A stretch of DNA of 64,000 nt. Source: Planctomycetota bacterium. GTDB lineage: Bacteria > Planctomycetota > Planctomycetia > Gemmatales > Gemmataceae. The position numbers and the translations under genes were made by a program. The stretch lies in assembly GCA_016873225.1 (NCBI GenBank), contig VGXS01000008.1:1-64000 (forward strand), read 5' to 3'. Every line of letters starts with the position of its first letter. The first letter of the stretch is position 1. This document shows, one piece after another, positions 43,604 to 53,078 of the stretch. The notes beneath the pieces are model-generated. The model did not search any database. It saw nothing but the letters and a program-made list of their open reading frames with translations, and was not told where the DNA came from.

Positions 43604-46600
43604 TTATCCCAGATAAACGCCGGTGGAGCGTTCCTTGCCGCCGGCTTGGAAGGCAAACAGGGTGTCGATCAGCTGCCGAGTGGCTCCGCTGTAACGCCTC
43701 ACTTGGCCGTTGCCGTTGGCGCCGGCGCCCACCAGGATGTCGGCGATGCCGTCATTGTTGAAGTCGGCGATGGCGGCGACGCGCGCGCCGGTGGTGGCGT
43801 TGCCGAAGGCCGAGAAACTGCCCAATGTCCGCCGGCTTTGCCCATCCACCACGGTGACCTTGGATGATCCCGCGAGCGCGCCGAGCACGATGTCAGCCCG
43901 CTTGTCGTTATTGAGATCGGCCGCGGCGATGCTGAAGCCGTTGGTGCTGCCCGCCCCGGCGACCGTGAAGTTGCGGACCTGGATTCCGGTGGAAACATCA
44001 AACGCCACCACACGGGCCGCGTTGCCCGAGAGCGGGGCGCAGATGAGTTCGGCCCGGCCATCACCCGTGAGGTCGCCCGCGGCGATGGAGACCCCGCCGG
44101 TGAAGTTGGAGGCATAGGCGAGCCTGGAGAACAGCAGCGACCCGTTGGCGCCCGAGAAGGCGCGCACCAGCGGCGAGGTGCCTGTTGAGGCGGGGGCCAC
44201 GGCGATGTCGCCGATGCCATCGCCGTCGACATCGCTTATGGCGAGGTTGACGGGCCTGGTGTAGTTCGGGCTGAAGGCCGAGAAGCGGCGCCCGGGCAGC
44301 ACCGTGAGGGATTGCCCGTCGATCACTCCCACGGTGGAACCGAGCGTTGTGGAGTAGACGACATCGACGACGCCGTCGCCGGTGACATCGCCCGTGGCGA
44401 CCCGGAAGCCGGCCTTGTAGTTGGTGGTTTCAGGGAACAGGGTGGTGATGGGCGCGCGTGTGGCGGCATCGAAAACCTGGATGCCCGACCCCGTGCCGCT
44501 GGCGACGGCGAAGAACGGGGCGCGGCCGGTGACGACCGTGGTACCCGAGGCGCCGCCGCTGGCGGACTCGAAATTGCCATCGCCCGAGTAGACGGCGGTG
44601 AACACATGGGAACCGATGCGCGAGGGCAGATGGTTGATGGTGGCCACGCCGACCTGCAGAGGCCGGGGCGCGCCGATGGCGACGCCGTTGTCGAAGAACT
44701 GCACGGTGCCCCCGGCGGAACCCACAAGGTTGGCCGAAACAGTGGCGGTCAGCACGACGATGCTTCCCAGGTTGACCGGGGAGGCGGAAGAGGCATTCAC
44801 AGATATCGTTGTGACCGCCTTGCCCACCGTGAGCGGGAAGGTGGTCGACTTGGAACCGGTGAAGTTCGCATTGTCGCCCGAGTAGGCCGCCTGGAACTGG
44901 TAGGTGCCGGCATTGAGGAAGACATTCTGCTGCGGTAGTTGGTGGACAGCGGCGGTGACGGAATTGATCGTGCTGCCGGAAAGGGTGTCGACTACCGAGA
45001 CGGTTCCCGACTGGGGCGAGGCCAAGGTTTGCTGGCTGTCGGAAATAACGGTGGCGCCGATGGAGACCGGGTCGCCGTAGCGCGGGCTGGTCGGCGGGAC
45101 GACGGAAAGGGCGGTCGTGGTGCCCTGCGGCGAGACGGTGATGGTGATGGGGCCGGCCCACTTGAGGCGATCGGGTTCCGACCCGTAGCGGGCATAGACC
45201 TGGTTGGCGCCCAAGGCGAGCGTGGAATTGGGGATATCGGAGCGGAAGCTGCCGTTGTAAATGGTTCCCGGGCGAAGGGGGTCGAGACTGGATGAGGTGG
45301 ATGTGTGGGTGCCGATGACAAACACCTGATTGGCCCGCAAGACAATGAATTCGATGGTCGCGGAGCTCAGGATGGGAGTTTCCAAGGCCTTGAGGCTTAC
45401 GGTATCGCCCCGGACAACGGTCGGGGTGACCGCCATCAGGGAAAGCTGCGATGCCGTGACGGTGGCGGTCGCCGACGCGGAAGTGTAGAGCGAATTGCCG
45501 GGAATGAACTGGGCCGTGATGTCGCTGGAACCGGCCGCGGGGAACGAGCGGGTCAGCGATGCCGTGCCGGCGACCACGGGAACGGGGGCCCCGACGGCGA
45601 TGCCGCTGGCCAGGAAGAGAATGGAACCGGTCGGCGCGACGCCTTGCGTGCCCGCGGGGGCGGAAACAGTCGCCACAAGCGTTGTCGAGGCGTTTGGCCC
45701 GGCAACAAGCCTGAGCGAGCTGCCCATGGCGGGCAGAAGGGTCAGGGTAGTGGCGGCCTGGTTCACCGTCAGCGTGGCGACCGGTGAAACGGAAGCGTTG
45801 AAGTTGAGGCCGTCGCCGGTGTAGCGGGCGCTGATCCCATAGGTTCCGGGCGCCAAAACGACATTGGAGAAGGTGTACCTGGAGGTTCCGTTGACGAAAT
45901 TCTGGGCCGCGACCACGGTGCCGCCGTTGGCCACCAACTGGACCTGGCTTCCCGAGATGGGCTGGTTAGGTGCTCCCGAGGAGGGCAGGCCGGTCAGGTC
46001 GACGACGAAGGTGTTGGCCGTGCCGTAGCTTTGCGTGCCGAGTGATCCCGTGGGAGCCATGGTGGTGGTGGTGGGCTGGCCGACCAGGTTGAGGAACTGG
46101 GCCACGGAGGAGGCGGTGGAGTAGAAGCCCGATCCCCGGTTGTAGCGCGCCACGATGGTGTTGTTGGGCGCGTCGGGAAGGCTGTATATCGGATCTGTTG
46201 TGTTGGTGATTGTCACCGAATAGGTGACGGCGCCGAAGGAAGGCGTTCCCGGCAGGGTGGCCGTGGCGAAGATCGAACCGTCGGACCGGAGGAAATCGAC
46301 CGTTCCCGAGAGGGGCGTGGGATCGTTCACGCCGGAAGTCACGGGCGGGACCACGGTGACGAACAAGATGAGCGGGGTGCCCCTGACAACGGGAACCAAC
46401 GGGGTCTGGAGGATCACCGTGGGGGTCTTGACGACCTCGAACGAGGCGGTGACGGGGGCGGCCATCGGGTCGAGGGCGAACTTCTCGGGATTGCCGCCGT
46501 CGTTGTAAGTCACCGTGATGGTGTAATTGCCAAGGGAGTTGAGCGCCGGGGGGATCACATCCTGGCTGAAGGTGCCCTTGCTGGGATCGTTGCTGTCGTA

Positions 46601-49600
46601 CTGGATCGGCACATTGTAGATGGTGGTGATGGCGCCGGGTGCCGCAAGGGAGATCTTGACCGATCCGAGGAGCGGGGCGATCGAGTTGGCCGTGTCGATC
46701 GCGCCGGAGAGGGTGATCGATGAACCCGCCTGCAACGACGGCGCGACGGGATTGAGCGAAAGGGTGACGGGGGCCTGCGTGACGAAGATGTCAAACGGCG
46801 TGGTCTGGCTGACAGCGTTGTTGGAATCTCCGGGATAGCGCGCGAAGACGGTCAACTTGCCGGTGACGGGGTCGACGGGCAGCAATTGGTCGAAGGCCGG
46901 GTTGAGGACGATGGTCGCGTTGGCGCCCTTGGACTTGTCGAGGGCGTCGACTGCGACGAGCGATGCCGTGCCGATCACCGCCTGGTCGGAGGCGCGGACG
47001 AGGTCGATGCGGCCGGTGATGGCGTCGACGAGGGGCACATTGTCGAAGGCCAGGGTGTTGATGGAGATGGCGGTTTTCTGGCCGTAGACGATACTGAAGT
47101 AGACATTCGGATGGGTGCTGTCCGCGGGGCGGAGCAGTGGCGATTGCACCGCGGTCTTGGTGCCGATTTGCACCTCGTAGGCGCCGATGTCGACGGCGTA
47201 ACCGATCTTGCGGTTGAGGCCGCGCGCGTCGGTGGGGATGGTGGCGGAGACATCGGTGCCGGCGTCGCGCGCCGGGCTGAGTCGGTCGATGGCGACGGTC
47301 TTGACACGCCCCTGGAATTGGAGCGCATTGCCTCCGCCCAGGAGGTCGATGAGCCCGATGACCGATGAGACATCCTCGGTGCGGAGGCGGATCGGGTCGG
47401 TCGAGGCCTGGAGGTCGGACTGGATGACATCACCGGCGTATCCGCCCTTGTATCCCGGGGAGGTGGCCGGGTTGAACATGTTGGTGGCGAGCGAGCTGAA
47501 GGTGGCGCCGCCGAAGCTTCTGGAGGTGTTGACGAAGGTGTTGGCCGCGGTGGTGGTGCCCTTGTTGACGATGTACTCGATGCCCGTGTTGCCGAGGTTG
47601 AGTGTGTTCATGAGGCGGACGGAACTGGAAAGTCCCGATGCATCGACGAAGATTCCGCCGGTGTCGGCGATGTTGGTATTGGTGGCTCCCGTGGGACCGC
47701 GGTTGACCACCGTGGCGAACTGGTTGACGAGGGAGTTGCCTGAAACGGTGACATTGGTGAGCGTGGTGTCGCTGGCGCCAACCAGGAATGGATAGTTGTC
47801 GAGGTAGGTGGAAGGGCCGATAGCCCGGCCATCGGCGATGATCATCGCGCCGCCGTTGAGGCCGCGGCCGGTGGAAGTGACCGAACCGGTGGGGTTGATG
47901 ATGTCGAAATTGTTGAAGGCGGTGGCGACGACAATCTGGGTGCCCTTGCCCGCCATATCGCCCGCGTCGACCGCGACCGGGAAGGGGGAGCAGGCGAAGA
48001 TCTGCGGGGTCTGGTTGCTGAAGTCGAAGTTTCCCGTGTTGTAGAAGACTCCGATCTTGGAGTTGATTCCGAAAGTGGCGAGCAATTCGGGCAGGTTGTC
48101 GCCGTTGACATCGGCGAGTGTGATATCGCCGATATCCGGCCCGAGGATCGGGCTGAACGAACCGCCAAGATTGAGTGAGGCCTGCTGGAACAGCGTGGGC
48201 CCGTCGAACACAAGGATGGAGTTGTTGGTGGAGATGGCGACATCGTCGCGGCCGTCGGAATTGTCGATGTTGCCGACAGCCATGGCCAGCGGGCTGCCGG
48301 TAAAGTAGCGCGGCGCGGATGCGGTGATCGTGCCCGAGATGGCCGTCGGAATGCTGTTGGTGACATTCTGGTAGACCTGGGTGATGGTGAACCTCTGGAG
48401 CACACCCCTGTTGAGCGAGGAGTCGAAGCCGGTGACGAAGGCCGTGAACTGCTTCTCGCCGACGGCGGAGACGGTTTCGGTGACCCGGCTGAGCTGGATG
48501 TCGATCGGGTCGAACGACAGGTTCACCGGCGCGAAGCTGGGGTTGTAGGTGAGGGTGGTGGTAGCCAGTTCATCGAGGGTGAAGGCTCGCACCTGGGCTG
48601 GAGTGGCCCCTTGGGCGCGGGTGGCCACGAGCAGGTCGTTCCTGAAGACATTGGCGTTGTACTTGAGCTGGAACATGTCGGCGAGCGCGGCGCCCGCCGG
48701 TTGGGCGCCCAGCACGAGGGTGGGATAGGCTCCAAGGAACTTGGTGAACCCGACGGGTGTTTTACCGTCGCTTTGGAGGAAGGTTAGGGCGGAGAAGTCT
48801 CCGAGGATGAGGTCTTCGAACTGGAGCGCGGCGAGGTTGTCGTTGAGGTAGCCCTTGGTGAGGAAGGTTCCCAGGGTGCCCGTGGGCACATTGGTGGGGT
48901 TGAAGCCGCTGGTGCCACCCTTGTTTTGCTGCACCTCGATGCCGTTGAGGTAGGAAGTGACCACATCGCTGGCTGTGCCGACGGTGCCGGACCGGAACTT
49001 GTTGCCGATGACGAGGGAGCGTGGGGCGAAGGTGGTCGCGAACTTGGAGACGGAGTTGGCCGAGCGCGTGGCATCGGCGCGGTTGGCGGTCTGGATGGCG
49101 GTGTTCTGGGTGAAGGTGACATTATTGATGGTGTTGGTGGTGTTGCCGCCCAAATTGCGCGTGAGGTAAAGGCCGCCGCCGCCGGTGTACTGGGGTTCGG
49201 TGGGGTTGCTGCCCTCGGCCGGTGAAAGCTGCCAGTAGTCGACCTGGGAGTCGACGGTGTTGAGGTTGAAGTAGGAGTTGGTGATGGTGGTGGGCCCGCC
49301 GGAGTAGACGGCGCCGCCGCCGGAGTATCTCGGGGAAGGCTGGAAGTCGGGGTTGAGGTTGAAGAATGAAACCGACGGGCCCGCGGGCACGCTGTCGGGA
49401 TAGTCGGTGATGCTGATCCTGTTGTTCTCGAAACCGCACTGGTCGATGGTGAGCGGAGAGTTGAAGTTGTAGACGGCCCCGCCGCCCGAGTTCATGGTCT
49501 TGACATTCTCGAGCGAGTTGCCTGTGAACAGCGAGCTGCGAATCGTCAGGGGCGAGCCGATGGCGAGGATGGCGGCGCCGCCGGCGTTGTCTCCGAGCGT

Positions 49601-52600
49601 CTGGGTGAAGTTGTTGATTCCCGAGTTGTCCTCGAAGACCGAACTGGTGACGGTGGCGGTGGTGGAGAGAAGGGTGAGGGCGCTCTCGAACTTGTCGGTG
49701 AGGACATTGTCCTTGAACAGCGAGTTGGTGACGGTGGTGAGACCGCCGGTGACCTGGACGGCGCCCGCATTGTTGGCGACGAATGAACTGCCGGTGATGG
49801 TGGCTGATGGGCCGGTGTAGTCGATGGCGAGCTTGGTGCCGTTCTGGAACAGCGACTCAGAGATGGAAAGGGACTCAGCGCCCGCCATGGTGATCGCCTG
49901 GGCCGGAGCGTTGACAATGGTGCTGTTGGAGATGGAGAGGTTTCCCGCCCCCGCCTGGACGAAGACATAGTTCGTGCTGGTGTTCTTGGCGCCGAACTTG
50001 TCGAAGTTGTTGAAGCGGACATCGTCAAGCTTGAGGCTTCCCAGACCCTGAAAAATGATGTTTTGGAAGCCGGCGCCAAACTCCACGCCGGCGAAGGACA
50101 GGGTATTCTTGCCGGTGGTCTGCATCTGCACATGCGCCAGGCCGCTGGCGAGGCCGATGTTGGCGGGATCGACGCTCAGGACGGCACCCGCGCCGATGCT
50201 GGGGCCAAATGCCGTCAACTGCGTGAGCCCGGGGGAATTGGCCTGGGAGAGGAGCACCGGGCTTGTGAGCTTGTTGCCCGCCGGGTCGAACAGGAAACCG
50301 GCATTTGATCCGGGATTGAGCACACCGACGCTGGCGATGGCGCCGAGCCCGTCGATCGAGCCGTCGATGGCGTCGTTGATCGAAACCACGGTGAAGACGG
50401 CGCCGCCGGTGCGGTCGCCCTTGGTTTGGGCGAGCGTGTCGCCAATCCGGTAGCCGGTGCCGCCAACAGTCACCTTGGCCTGCTTGATGCCGAGGTCGGA
50501 CTGGATGACGAGCTTGTACTGGTTGGCGAAGGCGCCCTCGGTAAACTTGCCGGGGCCGGCGATGTTGAGGTTGGTGTTGTTGTTGAACTGGAGCCTGCCG
50601 ACCGACCCGTTGAGAACCAGGACACCCTGCTGTGTCGCGACGGGATTGATGGTGACGGCCTTGGCCTGCTGGAAGATGGCGAATGAGTGAGTGTTGGCCA
50701 AGGCGGCGACGATGTCGGGCTTGCCATCGCCTGTCATGTCGGCGAGGCGGATATCGGAAACGGCCTCGGCCTCGAGGGAGCGGTACGAGGCGGCGAAGGT
50801 GCCATTGCCATTGCCCTGAACCACGGCGATTTGGCCGATGCCGGGCAGCGCCGCCACGATGTCGGCCTTGCCGTCCCCGGTGACATCTCCGAGGCGCACC
50901 GACGCCGGCGCCGAGCCCGGCAGGAATGGCACGGTTCCCGCGGCGGTGAAGGAACCTCCGGAAACGCCCAGGTAGACGCGCAGGAGGTTGTTGGCGGTGT
51001 CGGCGACCACGGCGTCGGCGACCTTGTCGCCGTTGATGTCGGCGACGGCGAAGCCCGTGGCGGTTCCGGTACCCGCCGTGATGATACCCGGGGTGTTGAA
51101 TCCGGTTCCCAGCGCGTCGCGCGTCAGCGTCACCAGCGAACCGGCGGAGTTGATCGCGATCAGGTCGGCGCGTGAGTCGCCGGTGACATCGGCGGCGGCC
51201 AGGGCCACGAGGTTGTCGAGTCCGGAGGCGTACGATTTCGTCCCCAGGGGGATGAAGGCGCCCGTGTTGCTTCCGGGCACGACAAAGATGCGTCCGGCGG
51301 CGCCCGTGGTCACCGCGGCGACATCGGGATTGCCGTCGAGGTTGAGGTCGGCAGCCACCAATCCGGTGGCGGCGGCGCCAAGCGCGACGGGAGCGCCGGC
51401 GGTGAAGGTGCCATCGCCAATTCCGATGGCCGACTGGATGGTTCCAGTAGCCCTGTTCAGGCCGACGAAATCAGACTTGCCGTCTCCGTTGAGGTCGGCG
51501 GGTTCCAAATGGTTGATCGCCCTTGAGGGATCGTTGGGGATCGTGGGGATCGAGGCGGCGACATCCAGCGGAGTGGTGATCGGCAGGCCGGAAACGCCCG
51601 GATTGGCGGTGAACGAACCGTTGGTGATCGGAACATTGAAGTTGTACAGGCCCGTCGCGTTGATCACATCGGCGCCGGGAACGCCGTCGAAGGAGCCCAC
51701 CGCCAGCGAGACCGGGGCGTTGGTGGTGTCGACAGTCCGCAGGCGGCGGAAGTCGCCAATGCGGAAGACGGCGAAGGAATTCGAGGATGAGGACGAGGCG
51801 ATGATGTCGGGCGCGCCGTCGCCGGTCATGTCGGCGATCCTGATGTCGGACGGCGCCAGCACATCGACGGTGGTGGGGTTTGCCCGGAAGGTGCCATCTC
51901 CAATGCCCGCGTAATAGAAGACCTTGTTCAGTCCGGTGACGGGCAGCACCATGTCGACCTTGCCGTCATTGTCGATGTCGGCAAGGCGGGGCTGGCCGGG
52001 AAGCGATCCGGCCGGAAGGCTGATCGTCGACTTGGTCGCGAACGAACCATCACCGATTCCGGAAAGGATCGTGATGGCGCCGGCGACGCGGTCGACCACG
52101 ACGGCGTCGGCGAAGGCGCCTGAGTCGAGCCGGGCAAGGGAGATGTTGGAGAGGGCGGCCTTGACGGCGGAGGAAACCGTCGTGGCCAAGTAGCTTGACG
52201 GGTTCGACTTGTCGCGGAGAACCGTCTCGACGGCGCCGTCGGAACTCGTGGCGATCAGGTCGGCGAGTCCGTCGCCATTGGCGTCGCCGGTGGACACGCC
52301 GGTGATGTTGGCGTTGGAGAGGGCCAGGGTGACCGGCGATCCGAAACCGCCAGCGCCGTTGCCGGGGGCGTAAAGAAGCCCGGCCTTGCCACCAATTCCT
52401 CCATTGGTGGCGGTGGCGACATCAACCTGGCCGTCGTTGTTGAGGTCGGCAACGACCAGTCCGGCGCCGGAGGACGAGGGAAGGCTGACGGATTGCCCGG
52501 CCGTGAAGGTGCCGCTGGCGGAGCCCAGATAAGTGCGGATGAACCCGCCCTCGAGCGTGATGAGGTCGTCGATGCCGTCACGATTGAGGTCGGCCGATTC

Positions 52601-53008
52601 GATGGCGGTGGCCGAGGCCGTGGTTTGCCGCAGCGACGATGCCCCGATGAGGATGCCGTTGCCCATGGGGTTCGATGCGACGGCGTACGACGGGTCGACA
52701 TTGCTGACGGTGACCACGCCGCGGCCGCTTCCTGAGTCGTACTTGCCGACGGCCAGGGCGGTGGGCGAGTGGATGGTTCCCACCGACTTGGTGAACAGGT
52801 AGTCGTTGAAGATGACGGTGTTGTCGGAAACGGTGGATCCGAAATAGATGGCGTCGCGCAGGGATCCGGACAGGGGCAGGGTGGAGTTCGTGTTGTCCAA
52901 GAGCGTGGTGACCTCGATGGCGGGCACGGCCCGCTCCTCGAGGATTTCCAGGGCAAGCCGCCTTGCCGGTTTCGCGACTGTCGTGGCCTTGCGATTGAAC
53001 GGACTCAT
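43604..53008 (-). CDS. Giant exported Ig-like/FG-GAP protein C (3,134 residues)
   Basis: ATG 53008; only a weak G-rich ribosome-binding stretch precedes it. Export motif RRLALEILEERAVPAIEVTT, then SLRDAI. Directly after DYLFTKSVG a block of about 700 residues of FG-GAP/VCBS repeats (nt about 52,770-50,640) interrupts the beta-helix, which resumes at LVLNGSVGRLQFNNNTNLNI. The block looks like two similar halves, ending in IRIADMTGDGAPDIIASSSS and IRLADMTGDGKPDIVAALAN. A second insert of about 400 residues lies between NTAIQ and GLNGGAMIIADGR (49,085-47,876). Then come SPARDAGT and DARGLNRKIGYAVDIGAYE, eight Ig-like units (47,150-44,560) and the C-terminal FG-GAP propeller. Same family as A, B and D. 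Confidence 0.88.
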   Translation of the reverse strand: MSPFNRKATTVAKPARRLALEILEERAVPAIEVTTLLDNTNSTLPLSGSLRDAIYFGSTVSDNTVIFNDYLFTKSVGTIHSPTALAVGKYDSGSGRGVVTVSNVDPSYAVASNPMGNGILIGASSLRQTTASATAIESADLNRDGIDDLITLEGGFIRTYLGSASGTFTAGQSVSLPSSSGAGLVVADLNNDGQVDVATATNGGIGGKAGLLYAPGNGAGGFGSPVTLALSNANITGVSTGDANGDGLADLIATSSDGAVETVLRDKSNPSSYLATTVSSAVKAALSNISLARLDSGAFADAVVVDRVAGAITILSGIGDGSFATKSTISLPAGSLPGQPRLADIDNDGKVDMVLPVTGLNKVFYYAGIGDGTFRANPTTVDVLAPSDIRIADMTGDGAPDIIASSSSSNSFAVFRIGDFRRLRTVDTTNAPVSLAVGSFDGVPGADVINATGLYNFNVPITNGSFTANPGVSGLPITTPLDVAASIPTIPNDPSRAINHLEPADLNGDGKSDFVGLNRATGTIQSAIGIGDGTFTAGAPVALGAAATGLVAADLNLDGNPDVAAVTTGAAGRIFVVPGSNTGAFIPLGTKSYASGLDNLVALAAADVTGDSRADLIAINSAGSLVTLTRDALGTGFNTPGIITAGTGTATGFAVADINGDKVADAVVADTANNLLRVYLGVSGGSFTAAGTVPFLPGSAPASVRLGDVTGDGKADIVAALPGIGQIAVVQGNGNGTFAASYRSLEAEAVSDIRLADMTGDGKPDIVAALANTHSFAIFQQAKAVTINPVATQQGVLVLNGSVGRLQFNNNTNLNIAGPGKFTEGAFANQYKLVIQSDLGIKQAKVTVGGTGYRIGDTLAQTKGDRTGGAVFTVVSINDAIDGSIDGLGAIASVGVLNPGSNAGFLFDPAGNKLTSPVLLSQANSPGLTQLTAFGPSIGAGAVLSVDPANIGLASGLAHVQMQTTGKNTLSFAGVEFGAGFQNIIFQGLGSLKLDDVRFNNFDKFGAKNTSTNYVFVQAGAGNLSISNSTIVNAPAQAITMAGAESLSISESLFQNGTKLAIDYTGPSATITGSSFVANNAGAVQVTGGLTTVTNSLFKDNVLTDKFESALTLLSTTATVTSSVFEDNSGINNFTQTLGDNAGGAAILAIGSPLTIRSSLFTGNSLENVKTMNSGGGAVYNFNSPLTIDQCGFENNRISITDYPDSVPAGPSVSFFNLNPDFQPSPRYSGGGAVYSGGPTTITNSYFNLNTVDSQVDYWQLSPAEGSNPTEPQYTGGGGLYLTRNLGGNTTNTINNVTFTQNTAIQTANRADATRSANSVSKFATTFAPRSLVIGNKFRSGTVGTASDVVTSYLNGIEVQQNKGGTSGFNPTNVPTGTLGTFLTKGYLNDNLAALQFEDLILGDFSALTFLQSDGKTPVGFTKFLGAYPTLVLGAQPAGAALADMFQLKYNANVFRNDLLVATRAQGATPAQVRAFTLDELATTTLTYNPSFAPVNLSFDPIDIQLSRVTETVSAVGEKQFTAFVTGFDSSLNRGVLQRFTITQVYQNVTNSIPTAISGTITASAPRYFTGSPLAMAVGNIDNSDGRDDVAISTNNSILVFDGPTLFQQASLNLGGSFSPILGPDIGDITLADVNGDNLPELLATFGINSKIGVFYNTGNFDFSNQTPQIFACSPFPVAVDAGDMAGKGTQIVVATAFNNFDIINPTGSVTSTGRGLNGGAMIIADGRAIGPSTYLDNYPFLVGASDTTLTNVTVSGNSLVNQFATVVNRGPTGATNTNIADTGGIFVDASGLSSSVRLMNTLNLGNTGIEYIVNKGTTTAANTFVNTSRSFGGATFSSLATNMFNPATSPGYKGGYAGDVIQSDLQASTDPIRLRTEDVSSVIGLIDLLGGGNALQFQGRVKTVAIDRLSPARDAGTDVSATIPTDARGLNRKIGYAVDIGAYEVQIGTKTAVQSPLLRPADSTHPNVYFSIVYGQKTAISINTLAFDNVPLVDAITGRIDLVRASDQAVIGTASLVAVDALDKSKGANATIVLNPAFDQLLPVDPVTGKLTVFARYPGDSNNAVSQTTPFDIFVTQAPVTLSLNPVAPSLQAGSSITLSGAIDTANSIAPLLGSVKISLAAPGAITTIYNVPIQYDSNDPSKGTFSQDVIPPALNSLGNYTITVTYNDGGNPEKFALDPMAAPVTASFEVVKTPTVILQTPLVPVVRGTPLILFVTVVPPVTSGVNDPTPLSGTVDFLRSDGSIFATATLPGTPSFGAVTYSVTITNTTDPIYSLPDAPNNTIVARYNRGSGFYSTASSVAQFLNLVGQPTTTTMAPTGSLGTQSYGTANTFVVDLTGLPSSGAPNQPISGSQVQLVANGGTVVAAQNFVNGTSRYTFSNVVLAPGTYGISARYTGDGLNFNASVSPVATLTVNQAATTLTLLPAMGSSLRLVAGPNASTTLVATVSAPAGTQGVAPTGSILFLASGIAVGAPVPVVAGTASLTRSFPAAGSSDITAQFIPGNSLYTSASATATVTASQLSLMAVTPTVVRGDTVSLKALETPILSSATIEFIVLRANQVFVIGTHTSTSSSLDPLRPGTIYNGSFRSDIPNSTLALGANQVYARYGSEPDRLKWAGPITITVSPQGTTTALSVVPPTSPRYGDPVSIGATVISDSQQTLASPQSGTVSVVDTLSGSTINSVTAAVHQLPQQNVFLNAGTYQFQAAYSGDNANFTGSKSTTFPLTVGKAVTTISVNASSASPVNLGSIVVLTATVSANLVGSAGGTVQFFDNGVAIGAPRPLQVGVATINHLPSRIGSHVFTAVYSGDGNFESASGGASGTTVVTGRAPFFAVASGTGSGIQVFDAATRAPITTLFPETTNYKAGFRVATGDVTGDGVVDVVYSTTLGSTVGVIDGQSLTVLPGRRFSAFSPNYTRPVNLAISDVDGDGIGDIAVAPASTGTSPLVRAFSGANGSLLFSRLAYASNFTGGVSIAAGDLTGDGRAELICAPLSGNAARVVAFDVSTGIQVRNFTVAGAGSTNGFSIAAADLNNDKRADIVLGALAGSSKVTVVDGQSRRTLGSFSAFGNATTGARVAAIADFNNDGIADILVGAGANGNGQVRRYSGATRQLIDTLFAFQAGGKERSTGVYLG

Positions 53009-53025
53009 TCTTCAACCCCCGTTGC

Positions 53026-53053
53026 GCCGGTCTTGCCGGCCTTGATCGATCAA
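53026..53053. promoter_or_regulatory. Hairpin plus 12-bp palindrome between giant genes D and C
   Basis: The 70-bp gap between the stop of D and the start of C holds GCCGG (53026-53030) pairing with CCGGC (53036-53040) over a 5-nt loop, and TTGATCGATCAA (53042-53053), a perfect 12-bp palindrome. No T-run follows on the minus strand, so readthrough from D into C is likely, with these elements as possible processing or attenuation sites. Confidence 0.35.
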
Positions 53054-53078
53054 TTCAGCCTGGTTTTCGCGGCCCGGA

